Under the pieces are notes generated by a model. That model did no database searches and had not been told where the DNA came from. It saw only the letters and a program-made list of their open reading frames with translations. 64,000 nucleotides of DNA from Flavobacterium sp. SUN046. GTDB taxonomy: Bacteria; Bacteroidota; Bacteroidia; Flavobacteriales; Flavobacteriaceae. Every line of letters starts with the position of its first letter. Positions within the stretch are counted from its first letter, which is position 1. Made by a program: the position numbers and the translations under genes. This document shows positions 1 through 6,950 of the stretch, piece by piece. The stretch spans positions 1-64,000 of the forward strand of contig NZ_JAPQNT010000002.1 of NCBI RefSeq assembly GCF_028867965.1, written 5' to 3'.

Positions 1-1821
1 AACAAGTATCGAATGAATGACTTTGTAGCTGTTTTTTTTCCATCAAATCGAACTACTGGAACAAGTATCGAATGAATGACTTTGGAGCTATTCCAGTTCC
101 ATCAAATCGAACTACTGGAACAAGTGTCGAATGAATGACTTTGGAGCTGTTACTGTTCCCACAAATCGAACTATTGGAACAAGTATTGAATGAATAACTT
201 TGGAGCTGTTCCAGTTCCATCAAATCGAACTACAGCAACAAATATCAAATGAATGACTTTGGAACTGTTCCAGTTCCATTAAATCGAAATACAGGAACAA
301 GTATCGAATGAATGACTTTGGAGCTATTCCAGTTCCATCAAATCGAACTACTGGAACAAATATCAAATGATTGACTTTGGAGCTGTTCCAGTTCCATCAA
401 ATCGAACTACTGGAACAAATATCAAATGATTGACTTTGTAGCTGTTTTTTTTCCATCAAATCGAACTACTGGAACAAATATCAAATGAATGACTTTGGAG
501 CTATTCCAGTTCCATCAAATCGAACTACTGGAACAAATATCAAATGATTGACTTTGGAGCTGTTCCAGTTCCATCAAATCGAACTACTGCAGGAACAAAT
601 ATCTAATGAATAACTTTGGAGCTGTTCCAGTTCCCACAAATCGAACTACAGCAGGAACAAGTATCGAATGAATGACTTTGTAGCTGTTTTTTTTCCATCA
701 AATCGAAATACAGGAACAAATATCAAATGAATGACTTTGGAGCTGTTCTTGTTCCATCAAATCGAACTACTGGAACAAGTATCGAATGAATGACTTTTGA
801 GCTGTTCCTGCACCATCAAATCGAACTACTGGAACAAGTATCGAATGAATAACTTTGGAGCTGTTCCTGTTCCATCAAATCGAACTACTGGAACAAATAT
901 CTAATGAATGACTTTGGAGCTGTTCCAGTTCCATTAAATCGAAATACAGGAACAAGTATCGAATGAATGACTTTGTAGCTGTTTTTTTTCCATCAAATCG
1001 AACTACTGGAACAAGTATCGAATGAATGACTTTGGAGCTATTCCAGTTCCATCAAATCGAACTACTGGAACAAATATCAAATGATTGACTTTGTAGCTGT
1101 TTTTTTTCCATCAAATCGAACTACTGGAACAAATATCAAATGAATGACTTTGGAGCTATTCCAGTTCCATCAAATCGAACTACTGGAACAAATATCAAAT
1201 GATTGACTTTGGAGCTGTTCCAGTTCCATCAAATCGAACTACTGCAGGAACAAATATCTAATGAATGACTTTGGAGCTGTTCCTGCACCATCAAATCGAA
1301 CTACTGGAACAAGTGTCGAATGAATGACTTTGGAGCTGTTACTGTTCCCACAAATCGAACTATTGGAACAAGTATTGAATGAATAACTTTGGAGCTGTTC
1401 CAGTTCCATCAAATCGAAATACAGGAACAAGTATCGAATGAATGACTTTGTAGCTGTTTTTTTTCCATCAAATCGAACTACTGGAACAAGTATCGAATGA
1501 ATGACTTTGGAGCTATTCCAGTTCCATCAAATCGAACTACTGGAACAAGTGTCGAATGAATGACTTTGGAGCTGTTACTGTTCCCACAAATCGAACTATT
1601 GGAACAAGTATTGAATGAATAACTTTGGAGCTGTTCCAGTTCCCACAAATCGAACTACAGCAGGAACAAGTATGGAATGAATAACTTTGGAGCTGTTCCA
1701 GTTCCATTAAATCGAAATACAGGAACAAATATCAAATGAATGACTTTGGAGCTGTTCTTGTTCCATCAAATCGAACTACTGGAACAAGTATCGAATGAAT
1801 AACTTTAGAGCTGTTGCTGTT
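1..1821. repeat. Tandem array of a 59-bp repeat, about 31 copies
   Basis: A unit beginning near AACAAGTATCGAATGAATG recurs at 1, 60, 119, 178 and 237 and onward with a 59-bp period; a few units carry a 3-bp insertion (CTGCAGG instead of CTGG) and are 62 bp. Units differ at a small set of positions: AAGTATCG or AAATATCA, GGAGCTGTTCCAG or GTAGCTGTTTTTT or GGAGCTATTCCAG, CATCAAATCG or CACAAATCG. 59 is not a multiple of three, so no frame stays open, and the short open frames here are by-products. The array probably continues left of the window. Its last unit decays at about 1821 beside a terminator-like hairpin. Function is unknown. Confidence 0.95.
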
Positions 1822-1855
1822 GGCTTTTTCACTTTAAATGATTATATAAAATAAA

Positions 1856-1884
1856 AAAACCATTTCAAAAAGAAATGGTTTTAA
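1856..1884. terminator. Hairpin, probable bidirectional terminator
   Basis: An 11-bp perfect stem (AAAACCATTTC / GAAATGGTTTT) with a five-base A loop, flanked by an A run on the left and TTTT on the right. It lies between the 59-bp repeat array and the last leftward gene of the Mu-like element, so it could end leftward transcription leaving the element. Confidence 0.7.
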
Positions 1885-1982
1885 AAACAGGGAACCACAA
1901 TCGCGGATATATTTTTATTTAAATTTAAACATTACTAAAGCGAATAAAATCTAAATTATAGATTACAAATATATAATTTTTT

Positions 1983-2213
1983 CTATAATAATTCTTCAAT
2001 TTCTCTTAATCTTGTTGTTACAGATGTTGAAAAAATTTTATACAGCGTTGTTCTTGAAATAAAATAAATAGGATATATATATAATTCATGAATTTTTATT
2101 GTCGGCATATATGGGTTTTCTTTTCTCTTTTCATTATATAAATTTTTTATAGATTGGTATCTTAATAACTTATTCCTTTCACTACCAAATTTTTTTTTAT
2201 CTTTTTTTTTCAT
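1983..2213 (-). CDS. Small basic protein with a possible helix-turn-helix, last gene of the Mu-like element
   Basis: This 76-residue protein starts with a run of lysines (MKKKDKKKF). Its C-terminal half contains ISRTTLYKI, which resembles the recognition helix of a helix-turn-helix. It lies 26 bp beyond the end of the tail-hub-like gene on the same strand and is the last gene before the terminator hairpin at 1856-1884. I do not recognise the family. Binding to phage or element DNA is an inference from composition and position only; it could also be a small structural protein. Confidence 0.55.
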   Translation of the reverse strand: MKKKDKKKFGSERNKLLRYQSIKNLYNEKRKENPYMPTIKIHELYIYPIYFISRTTLYKIFSTSVTTRLREIEELL

Positions 2214-2239
2214 TTTTAATATTTATAATTTTAGTTATT

Positions 2240-3244
2240 TTATCCGACTTTAAAACCCAGTTTTACAATGCGTTTACCACCATTTTCTGAGAAAATTGTA
2301 TTTACAGCTTCAACATAATATTTACTTCTATTTTGTGGAAAATCTTTATCTATTATTTTTGCTGTATGTCCTGGACTACAGAAAGGAATTAACCAACCCG
2401 TAAGGCTCCCCTCGTATCTATCTCTAAAATTATTATTATAAGTTGTTTCAAGTAGTTTTTCAGCCTGTTCTTTACTAATACTCGATAAATTTAATTTTAT
2501 TATGTCGCTATTATTTTCAGCATTACCTTTTTCAAACTTAAATTGTTTTCCATTTTTATCTGTTGTTTCAATAACTACCTTTAAACTTTTATCGTCTTTA
2601 GAAATATAAGTTAAATCATATTCTTCAACATTAAGTTCAAAATCATAAATTACTTCGCCTGTTTTTTCTACAAATGGAGGATGTATGTGTAATTCTTTTT
2701 TTTCTGTATTAAAATAAATGTTAAATTTTGTTTCTTCAGCTATTTTTTTTAAAACATCAAATCCAGTGGCTTGATTAATTATAAATTTATCATAATTCAT
2801 TTCAATATCACAAATAACTTTAAATTCAGAATTTACTTCTGTAGATACGTATTGACAAAGATTAAAAATACTAATACTTTTAAACTCTTTTGATGTTAGC
2901 GCTTTTTTATATAAATAAAGTGCATCAATACATTTAATAACAAAATCATTTTTATTATAAGAAACTTTATCTATGTATCCTTCAAATTCATTAACTAATA
3001 CTTTATCGTAGCCTAATTCAATTTTAATGCTATCACCAGTTTTAAAGAATCTTTCAAGGTTTAAACAATTATTCATTTGAAAACCTGACATCAAAATGGT
3101 TGCAAAATCTGTTAAATTTTGAAATGAAGTTTCTATATTAATACTAATTAAAGGTAAGTATCTTGTGTTTTCTGTAGTTTGGTCTGTATCTATTATTATA
3201 ACTCCATTACGTTTGGTAGTTATTCTATAATTCATATCATACAT
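2240..3244 (-). CDS. Phage tail-hub / late control gene D-like protein
   Basis: This 334-residue protein resembles the gpD (late control D) and VgrG N-terminal hub family of contractile phage tails. An N-terminal beta-rich part contains FKTGDSIKIELGYD, which resembles the spot where hub proteins describe displacement from the tail axis. It is followed by a segment like FDVLKKIAEETKFNIYF, typical of these proteins, and a C-terminal part with the pattern HTAKIIDKDFP. In complete phages the hub joins tube and baseplate. No sheath, tube, baseplate, capsid or terminase gene is visible nearby, so it is either a remnant or a single retained or repurposed gene. A terminator at 3265-3284 separates it from the upstream gene. 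A second in-frame ATG three codons in (3235) is an alternative start. Confidence 0.65.
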   Translation of the reverse strand: MYDMNYRITTKRNGVIIIDTDQTTENTRYLPLISINIETSFQNLTDFATILMSGFQMNNCLNLERFFKTGDSIKIELGYDKVLVNEFEGYIDKVSYNKNDFVIKCIDALYLYKKALTSKEFKSISIFNLCQYVSTEVNSEFKVICDIEMNYDKFIINQATGFDVLKKIAEETKFNIYFNTEKKELHIHPPFVEKTGEVIYDFELNVEEYDLTYISKDDKSLKVVIETTDKNGKQFKFEKGNAENNSDIIKLNLSSISKEQAEKLLETTYNNNFRDRYEGSLTGWLIPFCSPGHTAKIIDKDFPQNRSKYYVEAVNTIFSENGGKRIVKLGFKVG

Positions 3245-3264
3245 AGCTATAATTTTTATAAAAA

Positions 3265-3284
3265 AACCGCCTTTAAGACGGTTT
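3265..3284 (-). terminator. Rho-independent terminator on the minus strand
   Basis: On the minus strand AACCGTCTTAAAGGCGGTT folds into a short GC-containing hairpin followed by seven Ts. It sits 17 bases past the stop of the 3301-3906 gene and ahead of the tail-hub-like gene, so the latter may depend on read-through or on its own promoter. Confidence 0.75.
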
Positions 3285-3300
3285 AAAAGTTATTTAAATA

Positions 3301-3906
3301 CTATTTAATTTTACTTTTTATTTGGCTAAAAAAAATAATATCAACAATTAGTTTATTATTAGAATCAACTTTAAAAAAATTATCCTCTAAAGATATATTT
3401 AAACCATATTTTGAAAGCTCATTTAAGTTTTTAACAAAATCTTCAAAAATATTATAAACTTCTAATTGCTTTTTATTTTCAATATAAACTGAATTTTGAT
3501 TTTCAATTAAATTTAAATATTCTTTTGTAAGTTCAACTAAACCATTATTTACACAAAAAAGATTTACTTTAAAATGATAAAATTCATTTTTTATTTTATC
3601 GTTAGATATTTTATTAATATCATCAATTATGGATTTTATTTCATCTGATACATCCATCAAATCAAATAATTTATTATTGTTAATTGATAAAGTACCTACT
3701 TTTAAATTTTCGCCCCCAGTTAATGAAACAATAATAAATGTTTTTGGATCTTCGATCAATCTAATTAAATCATCTGTTGTAACTTTAATGTTGTTGTTTT
3801 TTAATCTATTGACTAAATTTTGAAAATAATCTTTTTGAGTATTTAATTGGCTTATTCGACCATTTATTGCTCCTTCATTAAGATAAATTAATTTTTTTGT
3901 AAACAT
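3301..3906 (-). CDS. Hypothetical protein of the Mu-like element
   Basis: A 201-residue, lysine/asparagine-rich soluble protein without signal peptide or membrane segments. The N-terminal part (roughly residues 10-45, with RISQLNTQKDYFQNLVNRLK) and the central region are likely helical, possibly coiled-coil. It belongs to the leftward run of small genes downstream of the early promoter at about 5460 and ends at a clear terminator. I do not recognise the family. In a Mu-like setting it could be a structural, scaffolding or host-interaction protein, but nothing in the sequence decides this. Confidence 0.6.
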   Translation of the reverse strand: MFTKKLIYLNEGAINGRISQLNTQKDYFQNLVNRLKNNNIKVTTDDLIRLIEDPKTFIIVSLTGGENLKVGTLSINNNKLFDLMDVSDEIKSIIDDINKISNDKIKNEFYHFKVNLFCVNNGLVELTKEYLNLIENQNSVYIENKKQLEVYNIFEDFVKNLNELSKYGLNISLEDNFFKVDSNNKLIVDIIFFSQIKSKIK

Positions 3907-3933
3907 AATTTTTTTAATTTTTTAATTTTTAAG

Positions 3934-4245
3934 TTAATCATTTGTTTCTCTATCTAAGTAATAAAAGAAATAATCAATTTTTTGGGCTTTTGTAAAAGTT
4001 ACTTTGGTTAGTTTGATTTCATCAATTATACGGCTTAAAAATAAATGCATATTTGACCAAACTCCCTGCCAAAATTCAGGTTTTTTTGCTTGTTGGTTTA
4101 ATGTTTTTGAAATTTTTCTTTTTGAAATAATTTTAAATATTTCTTGAACAGTTATTGCTTTAAGCTCCTGTTGGTTGCTTTCAAAAAAATCTAGTAATTC
4201 ATTACTAAAATCTGGAAGCATTGCTTCAATCTCTTCTATTGTCAT
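3934..4245 (-). CDS. Hypothetical protein of the Mu-like element
   Basis: A 103-residue, probably all-helical protein (start MTIEEIEAMLPDF). The C-terminal half has a basic amphipathic stretch (KVTFTKAQKIDYFFYYLDRE). It follows the 4261-4524 gene by 15 bp on the same strand and precedes the 3301-3906 gene by 27 bp, so the three are probably co-transcribed. Family unrecognised. Small helical proteins in this position in transposable phages can be tail-assembly chaperones, but that is only positional guesswork here. Confidence 0.55.
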   Translation of the reverse strand: MTIEEIEAMLPDFSNELLDFFESNQQELKAITVQEIFKIISKRKISKTLNQQAKKPEFWQGVWSNMHLFLSRIIDEIKLTKVTFTKAQKIDYFFYYLDRETND

Positions 4246-4260
4246 AATTTATTTTTGTTT

Positions 4261-4524
4261 TTAGTTCCAGTCTAATAAAATTTCTTCCATAGGTTTCCAA
4301 TTTAATTTTTTTATCTTTTCTAGATTAGAGTTTATTTTGTACTGTAATTTTTCACTATAATTGAAAGATTTTATAAGTAGTGGTGTTTCTGTATTAAAAG
4401 ACAGTAAATACGCTCGTTCTTGGTTTATAGATATCCTTTCACCCACTGTGAAAATACCATCCTTAAAACTACAGTATTGAAGCAATATATTTAATTGTAA
4501 AATTCTACTTTTTTGACTTAACAT
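4261..4524 (-). CDS. Hypothetical protein of the Mu-like element
   Basis: An 87-residue protein starting MLSQKSRILQLN, unrecognised, without membrane or signal sequence. Its start codon and upstream region are duplicated: a 26-bp segment containing the ATG and the bases ahead of it occurs twice in tandem (4515-4566). The extra upstream ATG is out of frame and would give only a ten-residue peptide, so the proximal ATG at 4524 is taken as the start. It lies about 120 bp past the terminator of the preceding gene. Confidence 0.55.
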   Translation of the reverse strand: MLSQKSRILQLNILLQYCSFKDGIFTVGERISINQERAYLLSFNTETPLLIKSFNYSEKLQYKINSNLEKIKKLNWKPMEEILLDWN

Positions 4525-4566
4525 ATATTTTTAATTTTTTGACTTAACATATATTTTTAATTTTTA
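4515..4566. repeat. 26-bp tandem duplication over a start codon
   Basis: GACTTAACATATATTTTTAA and the T run after it occur at 4515 and again at 4541, a 26-bp period. The duplicated segment holds the start codon (CAT on the plus strand) of the leftward 87-residue gene. 26 is not a multiple of three, so the distal ATG is out of frame. Confidence 0.9.
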
Positions 4567-4570
4567 CATA

Positions 4571-4597
4571 AAAGCCCAATTATAAAAATTGGGCTTT
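4571..4597 (-). terminator. Rho-independent terminator on the minus strand
   Basis: An 11-bp perfect stem, AAAGCCCAATT / AATTGGGCTTT, with a five-base loop, followed on the minus strand by a T-rich stretch. It lies about 45 bp past the stop of the 4643-4975 gene and splits the small-gene run into two transcription segments. Confidence 0.75.
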
Positions 4598-4642
4598 AGG
4601 GCATTGGCTTCTGTGGTTTATTAAATTAAGTTGAGAGTTTTT

Positions 4643-4975
4643 TTATGCTGTTCCAAAAGAGGTGAAAAATGCTTCGCAACTAATTGGATGTAATCTATTT
4701 TCATTGTTGTATTCTACTTTTGCACTCTCGTAAAAAACTTCTAAACCGTTATCACCTTTTACAAACAAGGTGCTTTGTGAGGCTAGTACATTTTTTTGAG
4801 TACTCAACGAGTTTTTTAAACTCATTTCTATTTCCATCGAGTTAATGCCTCTAGGTATTCCTGTAATCATTTTTGAAGTTAACCCGTTTTGATATGTGAT
4901 AGTTGTTACTAAAACTTTGTTTGGCATTTCAAAAATGGCACTTTCTAAACCGTTGTTTGTTGTCAAATTACTCAT
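4643..4975 (-). CDS. Hypothetical protein of the Mu-like element
   Basis: A 110-residue, probably beta-rich protein beginning MSNLTTNNGLESAIFEMPNK, with two beta-hairpin-like halves and no membrane or signal sequence. It is separated from the tiny gene upstream by 11 bp and ends before a strong terminator at 4571-4597. I cannot assign a family. Its size and beta content would fit a small virion protein, but other roles are equally possible. Confidence 0.55.
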   Translation of the reverse strand: MSNLTTNNGLESAIFEMPNKVLVTTITYQNGLTSKMITGIPRGINSMEIEMSLKNSLSTQKNVLASQSTLFVKGDNGLEVFYESAKVEYNNENRLHPISCEAFFTSFGTA

Positions 4976-4986
4976 AGTTTATTTTT

Positions 4987-5160
4987 TTAATGAATTACTA
5001 AAGTGGCTTCTTTCACCGATTGTTTTACATCAATTTTAAACCCTAGTAAATAGGTTGTCGTTTCTGTAAACAAATGCCCACCTAAAAATAAAACTCTGTT
5101 TTGTTTTCTGTAAATACAGCTTTTAATAACTCGTAATTTGATAATTAAAATTTTTTTCAT
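4987..5160 (-). CDS. Short basic protein (57 residues) between two element genes
   Basis: An open frame of 57 codons runs from ATG at 5160 to TAA at 4987, beginning MKKILIIKLRVIKSC and ending VKEATLVIH. It fills the gap between the 5229-5426 and 4643-4975 genes on the same strand and has an 11-bp spacer to the next gene, which is typical of co-transcribed phage genes. The family is unrecognised. The call rests on position, strand and codon continuity, and it could be a chance open frame. Confidence 0.4.
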   Translation of the reverse strand: MKKILIIKLRVIKSCIYRKQNRVLFLGGHLFTETTTYLLGFKIDVKQSVKEATLVIH

Positions 5161-5201
5161 AATTTTGTCGTTGAATTTGTTAATAATTTATTATTGACTT
5201 T

Positions 5202-5230
5202 GGGAGCTCTTGCAGGAGCTCCCTTTTTTT
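5202..5230 (+). terminator. Strong hairpin followed by a T run on the plus strand
   Basis: GGGAGCTC-TTGCAG-GAGCTCCC forms a perfect 8-bp GC-rich stem followed by seven Ts. In sequence it is a textbook terminator for plus-strand transcription, yet no plus-strand gene lies upstream within the element. It sits exactly at the end of the leftward gene 5229-5426, whose stop falls in the T run. It could block rightward read-through into the immunity region or act as a leftward processing site. Confidence 0.7.
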
Positions 5231-5426
5231 ATACTAAACTGTGTTGTAATTTTTTCTTTAGTTTAGTTTTCTCTTTTAAATATTTTTTCATTATTGAAAT
5301 TGTTTCTATATTATTTCTTCTGAATCGTGCTCTTAATGTTGCGGATTTTATATCAAGTATTTCAGCAACAACAATAAAATCCCCTATTCTTGGTTCTTTT
5401 TCAGTTAAATCTTTAGTTTCAGCCAT
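5229..5426 (-). CDS. Small DNA-binding-like early protein of the element
   Basis: A 65-residue, highly charged protein (MAETKDLTEKEPRIGDF...). The middle (EILDIKSATLRARFRRNNIE, about residues 23-42) looks like a helix-turn-helix and is followed by a lysine-rich helix. It is transcribed divergently from the repressor gene, and the 68-bp gap between them holds a perfect palindromic operator over its -7 box, the classical lambda/Mu-like switch arrangement. A Cro- or Ner-like role is an inference from position, size and charge. It is the first gene of the leftward small-gene run. Confidence 0.6.
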   Translation of the reverse strand: MAETKDLTEKEPRIGDFIVVAEILDIKSATLRARFRRNNIETISIMKKYLKEKTKLKKKLQHSLV

Positions 5427-5458
5427 TTATTTAGTTAAATTTGTTACGTTAACGATTA

Positions 5459-5466
5459 CAAATATA
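5459..5466 (-). promoter_or_regulatory. -7 promoter box for the leftward small-gene run
   Basis: On the minus strand the bases read TATATTTG, a full match to the Bacteroidota TAnnTTTG -7 element, about 33 bp upstream of the 5426 start codon. It overlaps the palindrome at 5465-5482 by two bases, so a bound repressor would occlude it. No clear -33 TTG is visible. Confidence 0.55.
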
Positions 5467-5483
5467 GTATAAATTTATACTAT
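5464..5483. promoter_or_regulatory. Palindromic operator in the repressor intergenic region
   Basis: ATAGTATAAATTTATACTAT is a perfect 20-bp palindrome, 11 bp upstream of the repressor start and on the promoter of the divergent small gene. Its 18-bp core matches the palindrome upstream of the transposase (8892-8909) at 16 of 18 positions, with identical TAGTAT/ATACTA arms. This strongly suggests a shared repressor-binding site. Confidence 0.7.
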
Positions 5484-5494
5484 TATAAAATAAA

Positions 5495-5980
5495 ATGGAA
5501 AAAAATTTAACCAATATAAAAGAGCGGGTTTTAATATTTTGTAAATACAAAGGTTTGAGTATTGAACCCTTTTTAGAATCAATTGGAATGACCTATGGAA
5601 GTTTTAAAGGCAAAGCTAAAAAAGGGAGTTTAAATTCGGATGCTATAGCAAATATTTATACTAATTTTTCTGATTTGAACTTGGAGTGGTTATTAACTGG
5701 AAACGGTGATATGATTAAACCTAGTTTTGAAAATAATTTAAAGATTAGTAAAAAGTCGATTAAAGAGAATTTAAACTCTCCAAATGATTTGTTAATAGAA
5801 AGTTTAAAGGAAACCATAGAAAGCCAAAAAACAACAATTAGTGCGTTACAAATGACTATAAATATGTTTAAAGAAAGCAATTATATTGACTCTCCTTTAA
5901 ACGAATCTAAAAATAGAACACTTATAGAAAACATTGAAAAAGATGGTATTGCACAAGCTAATAAGATGTTAAAAAAATAA
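5495..5980 (+). CDS. Phage-type repressor with N-terminal helix-turn-helix
   Basis: This 161-residue protein is the only plus-strand gene of the element. Residues about 5-75 have the pattern of Bacteroidota phage repressors: a helix-turn-helix region (LSIEPFLESIGMTYGSFKGK) ending in the characteristic LEWLLTGNGDMI. The C-terminal part (about 105-135, LKETIESQKTTISALQ) is a predicted coiled-coil that could dimerise the protein. No S24 peptidase domain is present, so SOS-type self-cleavage is unlikely. It is divergent from the small early gene, convergent with the MuB-like gene (10-bp gap), and preceded by a palindromic operator, so autoregulation is likely. It is probably the immunity repressor of the element. 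Confidence 0.8.
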   Translation: MEKNLTNIKERVLIFCKYKGLSIEPFLESIGMTYGSFKGKAKKGSLNSDAIANIYTNFSDLNLEWLLTGNGDMIKPSFENNLKISKKSIKENLNSPNDLLIESLKETIESQKTTISALQMTINMFKESNYIDSPLNESKNRTLIENIEKDGIAQANKMLKK

Positions 5981-5990
5981 TTAACTACTA

Positions 5991-6950
5991 TTACCAAATT
6001 AAATTCCCTTCGGGTAAATTCAATACTTTTCTAACTAGTTGCATATCTAAAGAAACATTAAGTCTTTCAGCTTCTATTGATACAGGGACAATAACATCAT
6101 GTAATTCACCATAATTTTTACAATTTATTAGTAAAAATTTTTTAAATTCAATATCTTCTATATCCCCAATAAATTGTTTAAAAGTTCTGTCAATACTGGG
6201 TAAAATTCGCAATCCAAATTTAACACGTCTTTGAAATTGTGGAATTCCCGATTTGTTTCTACGTTTTAATAGTTCAATGTTTTCGATTAGCTGGTCTGTT
6301 CCTATAAAGACTATTGAACAAAATTCGTGAATGTTGTCATAAATTTCTTTCATTGCACAAAGCGAGGTTTGCCTTAAATATTCGCTTTCATCAATTATTA
6401 ACATTGGTTTATGTCCGTATGTTTTTAATCCCTCAAAACGTCTGGCAATCCATCGTATTTTTGTCGATTTAGATCCGCCTGTAGAGTGTGTTTTTAATTC
6501 CTCTAATATCTTATCTAATAAATCGTTTAAGTTATCACTTGAGCCTGCTGTTACTAAAAAAGTATCTATTGAGTTTTTTGCGGTGAATAAATTTGCTGTA
6601 TGTGTTTTTCCGCATCCAGTTTCACCAATTATAGTAATGGTTTGATTGTATTTTTTAGCATCAGTAAGATTGGCTAAAATAGCATTTGTTTGGGGTGTTG
6701 GTTGTGTTTGCCAGTGTTTTTTTTCCGTTTCAAATCCGCATAAATTAGCAAGAATATAAAAATACTTTTGATGTATAAAGGCTTCCGTTCCTTTAGCATC
6801 ATACATAAATTTGCTGTTTTCTTTTAAAATAATAGAAACAAATTCTTTTCTAATTCCTGTTTTATTAACTATATCCGATTGAGTAAAATTATTCTCAACT
6901 AGATAATTTTTTAATACTTTGGCAATAGCTATTTTAATCGATGTATCCAT
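5991..6950 (-). CDS. MuB-like AAA+ ATPase, transposition target-selection protein
   Basis: A 319-residue protein with the architecture of MuB: an N-terminal helix-turn-helix (about 20-45, LVENNFTQSDIVNKTGIRKE) followed by an AAA+ domain with Walker A GETGCGKT (109-116), Walker B MLIIDE (183-188) and a sensor-1-like IVFIGTDQ (213-220). In Mu and its relatives this ATPase polymerises on DNA, chooses the target and activates the transposase. The N-terminal helix-turn-helix separates it from Tn7 TnsC. Its start codon overlaps the transposase stop (TAATG), so the two are translationally coupled. Confidence 0.88.
   Translation of the reverse strand: MDTSIKIAIAKVLKNYLVENNFTQSDIVNKTGIRKEFVSIILKENSKFMYDAKGTEAFIHQKYFYILANLCGFETEKKHWQTQPTPQTNAILANLTDAKKYNQTITIIGETGCGKTHTANLFTAKNSIDTFLVTAGSSDNLNDLLDKILEELKTHSTGGSKSTKIRWIARRFEGLKTYGHKPMLIIDESEYLRQTSLCAMKEIYDNIHEFCSIVFIGTDQLIENIELLKRRNKSGIPQFQRRVKFGLRILPSIDRTFKQFIGDIEDIEFKKFLLINCKNYGELHDVIVPVSIEAERLNVSLDMQLVRKVLNLPEGNLIW

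Noticed and set aside
1239..1728. Short minus-strand open frames inside the array
   Set aside because: They follow only from the 59-bp repeat text, differ between units and lack any conserved start or neighbour.
1..1821. CRISPR array
   Set aside because: The repeat unit fills the whole period; there are no unique spacers and no cas genes nearby.
2240..3244. Type VI secretion VgrG
   Set aside because: The protein is too short for VgrG and lacks a spike; no T6SS genes are nearby. A phage-type hub fits better.
5194..5472. A plus-strand 92-codon open frame
   Set aside because: It overlaps the small early gene and its operator on the other strand; composition is that of an antisense shadow.
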